NCBI GenBank assembly: GCA_030146725.1
Contig: JASLBJ010000315.1
Coordinates: 1 to 6,991 of the forward strand
DNA length: 6,991 nt
Source of the DNA: Sphingomicrobium sp.
GTDB lineage: Bacteria > Pseudomonadota > Alphaproteobacteria > Sphingomonadales > Sphingomonadaceae
Reading direction: 5' to 3'
In this document: positions 1-6,138 of the stretch, piece after piece
Layout: each line of letters begins with the position of its first letter
Position numbering within the stretch: the stretch's first letter is position 1
Position numbers and translations under genes: made by a program
The notes under the pieces: generated by a model
What the model was told of the DNA's origin: nothing
The model's database searches: none
What the model saw: only the letters and a program-made list of their open reading frames with translations

Positions 1-177
1 CCCCACTTACCGGTCGCTTCGGGAGGAAGCCTGATCGGCGTGTCTCAAATGGAGGTTCGCATGATCCCGACAAGCCAGATCCTCGTCCTCAGCCAGCCGG
101 AGTTCGTCCGGCGGCAGGTCAGGAATGTGCTGACCGGCAAGCCGGTTACAATGTGGAAACGGGGGGCGGCGGAATGA
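1..177 (+). CDS. C-terminal part of an unidentified protein (runs off left edge)
   Basis: The plus frame is open from the first base to a TGA at 175-177, giving 58 residues that end in KRGAAE. Third codon positions are strongly G/C, especially after base 61, which supports real coding. I do not recognise a family. The visible part has no obvious membrane segment and contains a basic stretch (VRRQVRNVL) near the end. Two in-frame ATG codons, at 49 and 61, complicate the start. The one at 61 has a GGAGG at 51-55 with 5-base spacing, so a free-standing 38-residue protein is possible instead of the tail of a longer one. The next gene begins 79 bases downstream, in the same direction. Confidence is moderate that this is coding and low about its extent and role. 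Confidence 0.5.
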   Translation, partial: PHLPVASGGSLIGVSQMEVRMIPTSQILVLSQPEFVRRQVRNVLTGKPVTMWKRGAAE

Positions 178-256
178 CCGTCGTCCCTTTTTCCTGTGCC
201 CAATGGTCGTCGGGAGAGGGTTTTCTTTCCGGGCTGGAGGCGGCTAGACGCAGCGC

Positions 257-553
257 ATGGCATTAGCACTTATCGGCATCCTCGACATGCTGCTCCAGAT
301 CGTCGTGTGGGTGATCATCGGTCAGGTGATCCTCAGCTGGCTGTTCGCGTTCAACGTGCTCAACAGCAATTCGGGCGGGCTTCGGGCGTTCGTCGAGACG
401 CTCGACCGGCTGACCCAGCCCCTGTTCCGGCCGATCCGCAAACTGTTGCCCGACTTCGGCGGGATCGATTTCTCGCCGCTGGTGGTGCTGATCCTGGTCC
501 AGATCCTGCGCAAGCTGCTTGCCGGGCTGGCGATGGAAGTCAGTTACGCTTGA
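257..553 (+). CDS. YggT family small integral membrane protein
   Basis: This 98-residue protein has two hydrophobic segments, about residues 5-31 and 72-91. They are separated by a loop carrying the family pattern RLTQPLFRPIRKLLP (51-65), followed by GGIDFSPLVVLILVQ (68-82). Members of the YggT/YlmG family are small inner-membrane proteins linked to osmotic/potassium homeostasis in enterobacteria and to division or membrane organisation in Gram-positives and plastids; the molecular function is unsettled. The start is the first ATG after an in-frame TAG at 245-247. A GGAGG lies at 236-240, 16 bases upstream, which is farther than ideal, so initiation may be weak or use another site. The length is normal for a one-unit YggT. 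It is followed at once by the 17-bp repeats and folD, so it is probably the first gene of a yggT-folD-marC unit. Confidence 0.9.
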   Translation: MALALIGILDMLLQIVVWVIIGQVILSWLFAFNVLNSNSGGLRAFVETLDRLTQPLFRPIRKLLPDFGGIDFSPLVVLILVQILRKLLAGLAMEVSYA

Positions 554-601
554 TCCAGTGGTGGGCTTGATCGAGTGGGGGGCATGATCGAGTGGCGGGC
601 A
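551..601 (+). repeat. Three tandem 17-bp repeats forming a stop/start relay between yggT and folD
   Basis: The copies are 551-567, 568-584 and 585-601. Copies 2 and 3 differ at one base, and copy 1 differs from copy 3 at three. The unit is TGATCGAGTGGNGGGCA. Copy 1 begins with the yggT stop codon, and the last base of copy 3 is the A of the folD ATG at 601. Because 17 is not a multiple of three, each copy encodes a six-codon frame, (L/M)-I-(Q/E)-W-X-A, whose TGA overlaps the next TTG or ATG by four bases. The frames are TTG 550-570, TTG 567-587 and ATG 584-604, and the last stop overlaps the folD ATG. The repeats are seen directly. Any effect on translational coupling is inference; slipped-strand duplication is the simplest origin. 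Confidence 0.85.
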
Positions 602-1488
602 TGACTGGGCGGCGGATCGACGGCAAGGCTGCGGCCGCCGCGGTCCGGGCGAGGGTGGCAGGCGCGGCGGCCAGGTTCGCGCAGGCGGCCGGACGGGCTC
701 CGGGGCTGGCGACGGTGCTGGTCGGCGAGGATCCGGCGAGCGCGGTCTATGTCCGGTCGAAGGGCAAGGCGGTTGCCGAAGCGGGGATGGCGGGGTTCGC
801 GCACCATCTGCCGGCCGAGCTGAGCGAGGGTGAGCTGCTGGAGCTGGTTCGGTTGCTCAATGCCGACGAGGCGGTGGACGGGATTTTGGTGCAGCTGCCG
901 CTGCCGGGGCAGATCGATGCGGCGCGGGTGATTGCGGCGATCGATCCGGCCAAGGATGTCGACGGGTTTCATGCGATCAATGCGGGGTTGCTTGCAACCG
1001 GGGGTGACGCGCTGGTGCCGTGTACGCCGTTGGGATGCCTGCATCTGCTGAAGGCCGAGCTGGGAAGCCTGGCGGGGCTCGATGCGGTGGTGATCGGCAG
1101 ATCGAACATCGTCGGCAAGCCGATGGCGATGCTGCTGCTTGGCGAGAGCGCGACGGTGACGGTGGCGCATTCGCGGACTCGGGATCTAGCGGAGGTGGTG
1201 CGACGGGCGGATATCGTCGTTGCCGCGGTCGGGCGGGCGGAAATGGTCCGGGGTGAGTGGATCAAGCCGGGGGCTGTGGTGATCGACGTCGGGATCAACC
1301 GGGTGGCGCGTGCGGACGGGACATCGCGGCTGGTCGGGGATGTGGCGTTCGACGAGGCGGTGGAGGTTGCGGGCGCGATCACTCCGGTGCCTGGTGGGGT
1401 CGGGCCGATGACGATCGCGATGCTGCTGCGGAACACGCTGGTCGCGGCGCATCGGCGGGCCGGTTTGGCTGCACCGGAAGGATTATGA
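601..1488 (+). CDS. folD: Bifunctional methylenetetrahydrofolate dehydrogenase / methenyltetrahydrofolate cyclohydrolase
   Basis: FolD interconverts 5,10-methylene-THF, 5,10-methenyl-THF and 10-formyl-THF using NADP in the cytoplasm, supplying one-carbon units for purine and formyl-Met synthesis. The 295-residue product has every hallmark: Tyr50 and Lys54 in YVRSK (50-54), Gln98 in the ILVQLPLP segment (95-102), Asp121 in KDVDGFH (118-124), the dinucleotide-fold motif GRSNIVGKP (166-174) and PGGVGPMT (264-271). With the ATG at 601 these residues fall on the same numbers as in the E. coli enzyme, so I prefer that start. An in-frame GTG at 592 would add three residues and sits at a better distance from the G-run at 577-582, so it cannot be excluded. 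The last four bases overlap the start of the MarC gene, which suggests translational coupling. Upstream spacing is set by the 17-bp repeats. Confidence 0.97.
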   Translation: MTGRRIDGKAAAAAVRARVAGAAARFAQAAGRAPGLATVLVGEDPASAVYVRSKGKAVAEAGMAGFAHHLPAELSEGELLELVRLLNADEAVDGILVQLPLPGQIDAARVIAAIDPAKDVDGFHAINAGLLATGGDALVPCTPLGCLHLLKAELGSLAGLDAVVIGRSNIVGKPMAMLLLGESATVTVAHSRTRDLAEVVRRADIVVAAVGRAEMVRGEWIKPGAVVIDVGINRVARADGTSRLVGDVAFDEAVEVAGAITPVPGGVGPMTIAMLLRNTLVAAHRRAGLAAPEGL

Positions 1489-2126
1489 GCGGGGCGATGC
1501 TCGAGCTGTTCGGGTCGGCGCTGGTGACGTTCCTGCTGATCATCGATCCGCCGGGCTGCGCGCCGATATTCGCCGGGCTGACGCGAGGGACTCCGGAGGC
1601 GCATCGGCGGGCGATGGCGGTGCGCTCGGGGCTGATTGCGCTGGCGATATTGATGTTCTTCGCCTTGCTCGGGCGGCCGATGCTCAGCGCGCTGGGGATC
1701 AACCTGGCGAGCTTTCGCATTGCGGGCGGAGTGATGCTGTTCATGATCGCGCTCGACATGGTGTTCGAGCGGCGCACGGCGCGGCGCGAGGAGCGCGCGC
1801 AGTCGCTTGAAGGAACACCGGAAGCGGAGGACATTTCGGTATTCCCGATGGCGATGCCGATGATTGCGGGGCCGGGGTCGATTGCCAGCGTGATGCTGTG
1901 GGTGTCGCGGGCCGATGGACCGGGCGAGGTTACGGTGGTGCTCGGGGCGATGACGGTCGTCATCCTGATCACGATCCTGGCGCTGCTTGCCGCGGGGCCT
2001 TTGATGCGGATGATCGGCGAGCGGATCGAGGCGACGATCACGCGAATTTTGGGGGTGATCCTGGCAGCGCTTGCGGCGCAGTTCATTGTCGACGGCTTAC
2101 GCGAGAGCTTTCCGATGCTGGGGTAG
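1485..2126 (+). CDS. MarC family integral membrane protein
   Basis: The product is 213 residues with about six hydrophobic segments. Family landmarks are DPPGCAPIF (21-29), [16 protein letters not shown] (77-92), [15 protein letters not shown] (120-134) and, near the C-terminus, [21 protein letters not shown] hydrophilic loop lies at about 94-118. Members of this UPF0056/MarC group are inner-membrane proteins. Despite the name, the E. coli protein was shown not to take part in Mar multidrug resistance, and a transport or export role is only presumed. The ATG at 1485 overlaps the folD stop (ATGA) and follows a GGAAGGA at 1476-1482 with short spacing. A second ATG at 1497 would give [10 protein letters not shown], a typical family N-terminus, so the true start could be four codons later. 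This is the last gene of its cluster; it converges on the next gene. Confidence 0.93.
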   Translation: MSGAMLELFGSALVTFLLIIDPPGCAPIFAGLTRGTPEAHRRAMAVRSGLIALAILMFFALLGRPMLSALGINLASFRIAGGVMLFMIALDMVFERRTARREERAQSLEGTPEAEDISVFPMAMPMIAGPGSIASVMLWVSRADGPGEVTVVLGAMTVVILITILALLAAGPLMRMIGERIEATITRILGVILAALAAQFIVDGLRESFPMLG

Positions 2127-2130
2127 GGTC

Positions 2131-2175
2131 GTTGTTTGTTCAAGGCGGCGGCGCCGTTCTTACAAATCAAACAAT
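2131..2175. terminator. Possible bidirectional terminator between convergent genes
   Basis: The 48-base gap between the marC-family stop and the stop of the convergent minus-strand gene holds nested inverted repeats. The outer arms are TTGTTTG (2132-2138) and CAAACAA (2168-2174), a perfect 7-base match. Inside lies a GC-rich stem, CGGC (2146-2149) with GCCG (2153-2156), extendable by G-T pairs and followed on the plus strand by TTCTT (2157-2161). The position suits a shared terminator, but neither strand has a long clean T-run after the stem, so the call is tentative. Confidence 0.35.
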
Positions 2176-3974
2176 CATCGGGTTACGCGCCACATTCGGA
2201 AGGGCGAGTCCTTGGGCAGTTCGACCGGAGTGAGCCAGGCGGGGATCTTGCCGGCTTCGAGCTGGGCGTAGAAGCCATTAGGCGTTTCGCTCATGAAGAT
2301 CGTGCTTGCCGGGCCGTTGGGACAGGTCAGCAGATAGTCCGAATCATATTTGGCGAGAATTGCGCGCGCCTGTTCGGCGCTTCCGCGAAAAGCGTTCTCG
2401 GCGTCGACGATGAGTTCGTCGTTGCGATGGTAGGGGCCGATCAGCGTGCTGTGGTGGGTGACCGCGATCAGCCGCGGTGCAAGGTCGAGGATCGTGAACA
2501 CCATTCCGCGCGGCTGCCGGGCAACCGGGCGCAGGGCGGCAAGCGTCGGACACAGGCGGCTGGCCTTGCCCACGGCCCGGTCGCGCGCGGTCTGCTTCTT
2601 GGGCGCCACATAGCCCATCGCGAGCGGAACCGCGCCGCCGAGACCGACGACCGCGACCACCGCAAGGCCGATCGTCCGGACGAGCATGTTGGCAGATTGC
2701 ACCGCCCAGCGCCCGACGATCCACACCAGCGCGGCAGCTCCCGCCGCGCCGAACATCTGCGCCGCCGGTCCGGTCCGGGTCTGCCACATCAGCAGCGCAA
2801 TGGCGACGATCGCGGGCGCCGTCACGCCGAGCGTTCGTGCCAGGAGCATCCGGTCGGCGCGGTTGCGCCAGGCCAGCAATCCCCAGCCAACCAGGCCGGT
2901 GAGCGGCAGCGCCAGGGTGAGCGTCGCGGTCCGCCAGCCGTGCCGGTAGAGCGGCCGCGCCTCGCGCACATGGCTGAGCCACAAGCGGTTGGCCTCATCC
3001 GAAATGCCTTCGAGGCGGGTCAGACAGTGCGGCCAGGCGAGAGCATGGAAGGCGGCGACGAGCATGCCTGCGCCGGCGGCAAGCAGGAGGCGCCGCTTCC
3101 AGTCGCCTGGCGAGAGCAAGGCGAGGCCGAACAGCAAGGCCCCGCCAAGCAGCGCATCCGATAGCCACACCGGGGACAGCGCGTCGCACACCGCCTGGCG
3201 ATTGGCGTAGGAGGCGAACAGCAGGAAACCAAGTGCGGTGCCGCCGGACAAAGCGCCGGCGTAGGCTGCCAGCCGCCTTCGCTCCGCCGCATCGATTACC
3301 CAGAACAGCACGGTCGCGGTCCCGGCAAGCGCCAGATAGATCAGCATCTCGAGGCCGATCGACAGCGAGCCTGCGGTGGCGATGCCGAGCGTCGCGCCGC
3401 CGCGCGCACGCTTCGGATCGACTAGTCCCGAGATGCCGAGCATCAGCAGCGCGAGCTGCCAGCCATGATGGTCGATGCGCAATGGCATGAACATGCCGTT
3501 GGTCGAGCCCGCATAGAACAAGGCGAGGAACGCCAGCCAGAAGGCGCGCGGATCGACCAGCCGGCGAACGGTCAGGGCAAGCCCGAACAGCATCAGGACG
3601 TGCGGCAGGAGCGGGGCGATCGCGACCGCCCAGCGCTCGGCCTCGGCGCCGCCGACGAACGGGCGAAGGCCGAGGATCAGCCCGGCGAGCGGCAGGTCGA
3701 CTAAGCGCGACCAGTGGATGTCGGCACCATAGGGCGGGTTGAAGCGGTACTGGCGAAGATCGTACCAGTCCTGCCCGGCAAGCAGTGCGCGGACCTGCGC
3801 CATCCGCAGATTGTCGTCGGTGTCGCCGAGCGCGAACCACTGGATTCCCCATTGGCGGTTGAGGTAAAACCAGCCGCAGAACAGCAGCCAGGTGAGGATC
3901 GTCGCCGCGATCCAGTGGCGGCCGAGCCAGTCGAGCGCCGGCCCCAGGTTCCACTCTTCCTTGCGCTCGTTCAT
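2175..3974 (-). CDS. Polytopic membrane glycosyltransferase-like protein (GT-C / STT3-like)
   Basis: This 599-residue protein starts at ATG 3974. One membrane segment (about 21-38) is followed by a polar loop with GDTDDNLR (50-57) and DIHWSR (85-90). Many more hydrophobic segments run to about residue 455, and a soluble C-terminal domain occupies about 460-599. The acidic DTDD just after the first membrane segment and RIDHHGWQ (166-173) sit where GT-C enzymes such as the STT3/PglB oligosaccharyltransferases carry metal- and lipid-phosphate-binding acidic loops. SIGLEM (205-210) and THHSTLIGPYHRND (506-519) look conserved; I recall similar patterns in uncharacterised alphaproteobacterial membrane proteins. 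No WWDYG motif is present, so a true oligosaccharyltransferase is not shown. It diverges from gtrA-gtrB, which fits use of polyprenyl-phosphate sugars on the periplasmic side. The membrane protein call is firm; the enzyme class is inferred. Confidence 0.75.
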   Translation of the reverse strand: MNERKEEWNLGPALDWLGRHWIAATILTWLLFCGWFYLNRQWGIQWFALGDTDDNLRMAQVRALLAGQDWYDLRQYRFNPPYGADIHWSRLVDLPLAGLILGLRPFVGGAEAERWAVAIAPLLPHVLMLFGLALTVRRLVDPRAFWLAFLALFYAGSTNGMFMPLRIDHHGWQLALLMLGISGLVDPKRARGGATLGIATAGSLSIGLEMLIYLALAGTATVLFWVIDAAERRRLAAYAGALSGGTALGFLLFASYANRQAVCDALSPVWLSDALLGGALLFGLALLSPGDWKRRLLLAAGAGMLVAAFHALAWPHCLTRLEGISDEANRLWLSHVREARPLYRHGWRTATLTLALPLTGLVGWGLLAWRNRADRMLLARTLGVTAPAIVAIALLMWQTRTGPAAQMFGAAGAAALVWIVGRWAVQSANMLVRTIGLAVVAVVGLGGAVPLAMGYVAPKKQTARDRAVGKASRLCPTLAALRPVARQPRGMVFTILDLAPRLIAVTHHSTLIGPYHRNDELIVDAENAFRGSAEQARAILAKYDSDYLLTCPNGPASTIFMSETPNGFYAQLEAGKIPAWLTPVELPKDSPFRMWRVTR

Positions 3975-4025
3975 GTTTCGCGCTCTAGCCGCCTGACCTC
4001 AAAGGGCAAGCAGCGGGCCGGGCGG
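3975..4025. promoter_or_regulatory. 51-base divergent gap, probable promoter region for both directions
   Basis: This is the only non-coding DNA between the minus-strand membrane protein and the plus-strand gtrA-like gene, so at least one promoter should lie here or extend into the flanking coding DNA. I see no convincing -35/-10 pair, operator or inverted repeat. A G-rich stretch just before 4026 (GGGCCGGGCGG) may act as a weak ribosome-binding site. The role is inferred from gene arrangement only. Confidence 0.3.
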
Positions 4026-4448
4026 ATGGGTTTGACAGACAGACTGCAGCTCGCCGGCGAGCATCGCGCGGTCACGCTCCAGGCGGTTCGCTATGCGGTC
4101 ACCGGGCTGATCATCACCCTGGCATTCTCGATCTGCTACTGGGCGGTCGCCGAGCTTCTGCACGTCGACCCGATGCTGTCGCTTGCACTGGTGTTCGTAG
4201 TGTTCACCGGCATCAGTTTCTTCGTGCATGGGGAAATCAGCTTCAAGGGCCATGGCAGCCGCGACCGCAATCACGTGCGGATGATCCGCTTCCTCGGCGT
4301 CAACCTGATCGGCTTCGCGCTCAATCAACTGTTCGTCTGGGTGCTGGTCAAGCAGCTTGGTGGCGAGACCTGGTGGCCCATGATACCGTTCGTCCTGGTG
4401 ACCCCGTTGCTGACCTTCACGCTGCACCGCCGTTGGGTATTCGGATGA
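4026..4448 (+). CDS. GtrA-like polytopic membrane protein (putative polyprenyl-P-sugar flippase component)
   Basis: The product is 140 residues with four hydrophobic segments at about 21-43, 50-68, 86-108 and 117-135. It ends in TLHRRWVFG, matching the characteristic RRWVF-type C-terminus of the GtrA family. GtrA proteins are thought to help translocate undecaprenyl-phosphate-linked glucose or a related sugar from the cytoplasmic to the periplasmic leaflet, working with GtrB. The pairing holds here: the stop overlaps the ATG of a GtrB-type gene by four bases. The ATG at 4026 was chosen because it leaves a short polar N-terminus before the first membrane segment. The frame is open far upstream, but that part is antisense to the neighbouring gene and looks unlike protein. 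The family is clear; the transported sugar is unknown. Confidence 0.88.
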   Translation: MGLTDRLQLAGEHRAVTLQAVRYAVTGLIITLAFSICYWAVAELLHVDPMLSLALVFVVFTGISFFVHGEISFKGHGSRDRNHVRMIRFLGVNLIGFALNQLFVWVLVKQLGGETWWPMIPFVLVTPLLTFTLHRRWVFG

Positions 4449-5407
4449 GCATCGTGCTGTCGATCGTCGTTCCCGTGAAGGACGAGGAGGAGGCGGTCGG
4501 CGCCTTTGTCGAGCGCGTGTCCGCGGCGCTCGAGGCGGCGCACGATCCCGCGGCGCAGTCGTTCGAGATCCTGTTCGTCGACGACGGCAGCAGCGACGCG
4601 ACGCTTGCCCGGGTGCGCGAGCTGCACCGCCAGGACCCCCGCGTGAAGGCGGTCTCGCTGTCGCGCAACTTCGGCAAGGAGGCGGCGCTTTCGGCCGGGC
4701 TCGACTTTGCCCTTGGCGATGCCGTGATCCCACTCGACGTCGACCTTCAGGACCCTCCCGAGGTGCTCGGCGAGATGATCGCCAAGTGGCGCGAGGGGTT
4801 CGACATCGTCTATGGCGTGCGCACCAACCGCGCGAGCGACAGCCTGCCCAAGCGGCTGACCGCCGACCTCTATTACCGCGCGCACAATTGGCTCAGCAAC
4901 GACAAGATTCCCGAACATGCCGGCGACTTCCGGCTGCTCGACCGGCGCGTGGTCGACGTCATCCGCGCGATGCCCGAGCGGACCCGCTTCATGAAGGGGC
5001 TGTTCGCCTGGGCCGGGTTTCGTGCAGCGTCGGTCACCTATCGCCGGGCACCGCGCGAGGTCGGCACGTCCAAGTTCAATTACTGGAAGCTGTGGACCTT
5101 TGCGATCGACGGGATCACCTCGGCTTCGACCGTGCCGTTGCGCGTGTGGAGCTACCTTGGCGCAGGCGTCGCGCTGATCGCGATCCTCTACGCGGGGCTG
5201 ATCGCCGTGCGGACGCTGCTGTGGGGCGTTCAGGTGCCTGGCTATGCGTCGATGATGGTCGCAGTGCTGTTCCTGGGCGGGCTGCAATTGCTGTCGCTCG
5301 GGGTGCTCGGCGAATATGTCGGACGGATCCTGGTCGAGACCAAGGGTCGGCCGCTCTACGTGGTGCGCGACAGGATCGGGGTCGAGCCGGTGAGGGACCT
5401 GAACTGA
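4445..5407 (+). CDS. GtrB-like GT2 polyprenyl-phosphate glycosyltransferase
   Basis: This 320-residue protein has an N-terminal GT-A domain: the IVVPVKDEEE strand/turn (7-16), VDDGS (45-49), the metal-binding DVD in LDVDLQDPPE (97-106), GDFRL (160-164), a KGLFAW segment (184-189) and REVGTSKFNYWKL (204-216). Two C-terminal membrane segments at about 234-256 and 270-292 are followed by GEYVGRILVETKGRPLY (289-305), the usual tail of this family. Relatives (GtrB, ArnC, dolichol-phosphate-mannose-synthase types) transfer a sugar from a nucleotide-sugar to undecaprenyl phosphate at the cytoplasmic face. The start at 4445 overlaps the upstream stop (ATGA) and gives the family N-terminus. An in-frame ATG at 4373 would add 24 unlikely residues. 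The 3' end overlaps the methyltransferase start by one base, so the three genes probably form one operon. Sugar specificity cannot be read. Confidence 0.93.
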   Translation: MSIVLSIVVPVKDEEEAVGAFVERVSAALEAAHDPAAQSFEILFVDDGSSDATLARVRELHRQDPRVKAVSLSRNFGKEAALSAGLDFALGDAVIPLDVDLQDPPEVLGEMIAKWREGFDIVYGVRTNRASDSLPKRLTADLYYRAHNWLSNDKIPEHAGDFRLLDRRVVDVIRAMPERTRFMKGLFAWAGFRAASVTYRRAPREVGTSKFNYWKLWTFAIDGITSASTVPLRVWSYLGAGVALIAILYAGLIAVRTLLWGVQVPGYASMMVAVLFLGGLQLLSLGVLGEYVGRILVETKGRPLYVVRDRIGVEPVRDLN

Positions 5408-6138
5408 TGGACCCGCATATTTACCAGCGGATGGCGGACACCGACCAGCATCACTGGTGGTTCGTCGCGCGGCGCAAGATCCTTGCTGCACTGATCGAGC
5501 GGGCGGTGCGGCCGCCAGCCGGAGCACGGATCCTCGAGCTCGGCTGCGGGACGGGGCACAATCTGGCGATGCTTGGCCGGTTCGGCCATGTCGAGGCATC
5601 GGAGCTCGAGCCTGCTGCGCGGGCGCTTGCCGAAACGCGGCTCGGGCGGCCGGTCGCAAGTGCGGCGCTGCCCGATCTGTCGATGTACGAGGCGGGCTCG
5701 TTCGATCTCGTCGCGCTGCTCGACGTGCTCGAACATGTCGAGGACGATTCGGCGGCGCTGGCGTCGATCGCCACTCGGATGAAGCCGGGCGGCAAGCTGA
5801 TCGTGACCGTTCCGGCGAACCGCTGGATGTGGAGCGCGCATGACTCGGCGCACCACCATCACCGCCGCTATTCGAAGGCCGGCCTGGCCAAGGTGATGCG
5901 GGAAGCGGGATTCGAGATCAGCCTGCTGTCGCACTTCAACAGCCTGCTGTTTCCGCCGATTGCCGCCGCCCGGCTCGTCGGCAAGCTGACGGCAAGGGAA
6001 AGCGCCGACGATTCGATTCCGGCGCGGCCGGTCAACCTGGTCCTGCAGTCGGTGTTCGGGCTCGAGGCGGGGCTGATCGGGCGGGTTCCGCTTCCGTTTG
6101 GAGTGTCGCTGGTGGCGATCGTCCGCCGGCCGGGCTGA
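5407..6138 (+). CDS. Class I SAM-dependent methyltransferase
   Basis: The product is 243 residues. The N-terminal HHWWFVARRKIL (15-26) is common in methyltransferases of polysaccharide loci. Motif I is LELGCGTGHN (43-52), the acidic SAM-ribose region is ASELEP (64-69), the FDLVALLDVLEHVED block spans 99-113, and MKPGGKLIVTVPA (125-137) is the post-II/III strand. A His/Arg cluster at 145-155 (HD..HHHHRRY) resembles the conserved H-RRY signature of this group. The C-terminus is mildly hydrophobic. The start overlaps the gtrB-like stop in TGATG, and GAGGGA (5392-5397) supplies a ribosome-binding site nine bases upstream. Operon context suggests methylation of a sugar, lipid-linked intermediate or another envelope substrate, but the acceptor is not identifiable. 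Its last 107 bases also lie within the opposite-strand frame that enters from the right. Confidence 0.92.
   Translation: MDPHIYQRMADTDQHHWWFVARRKILAALIERAVRPPAGARILELGCGTGHNLAMLGRFGHVEASELEPAARALAETRLGRPVASAALPDLSMYEAGSFDLVALLDVLEHVEDDSAALASIATRMKPGGKLIVTVPANRWMWSAHDSAHHHHRRYSKAGLAKVMREAGFEISLLSHFNSLLFPPIAAARLVGKLTARESADDSIPARPVNLVLQSVFGLEAGLIGRVPLPFGVSLVAIVRRPG

Noticed and set aside
133..146. Perfect hairpin ACCGGC-AA-GCCGGT as a terminator
   Set aside because: It lies inside the left-edge coding frame about 30 bases before its stop and has no T-run after it.
45..269. 74-codon minus-strand frame at the left edge
   Set aside because: It overlaps the plus-strand left-edge frame and the yggT start, has no family resemblance, and its composition looks like antisense of G/C-rich DNA.
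544..1170. 208-codon minus-strand frame opposite folD
   Set aside because: It is rich in Arg, His and Gln with no domain, and lies fully opposite a gene with clear catalytic motifs.
1379..2170. 263-codon minus-strand frame opposite the marC-family gene
   Set aside because: It is Ser/Ala/Ile-rich antisense of a membrane protein gene; the plus-strand MarC motifs are decisive.
2136..3164. 342-codon plus-strand frame opposite the GT-C-like gene
   Set aside because: It is Gly/Arg/Gln-rich with no hydrophobic core pattern, and it mirrors the membrane protein on the other strand.
4373..4444. 24-residue upstream extension of the gtrB-like gene
   Set aside because: It overlaps gtrA coding, lacks family resemblance, and the ATG at 4445 gives the expected N-terminus and the ATGA overlap.
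4325..5659. 444-codon minus-strand frame spanning gtrA-, gtrB- and methyltransferase-type genes
   Set aside because: It is long but Arg/Pro/His-rich, crosses three well-supported gene junctions and matches no family I know. High GC makes long antisense frames common.
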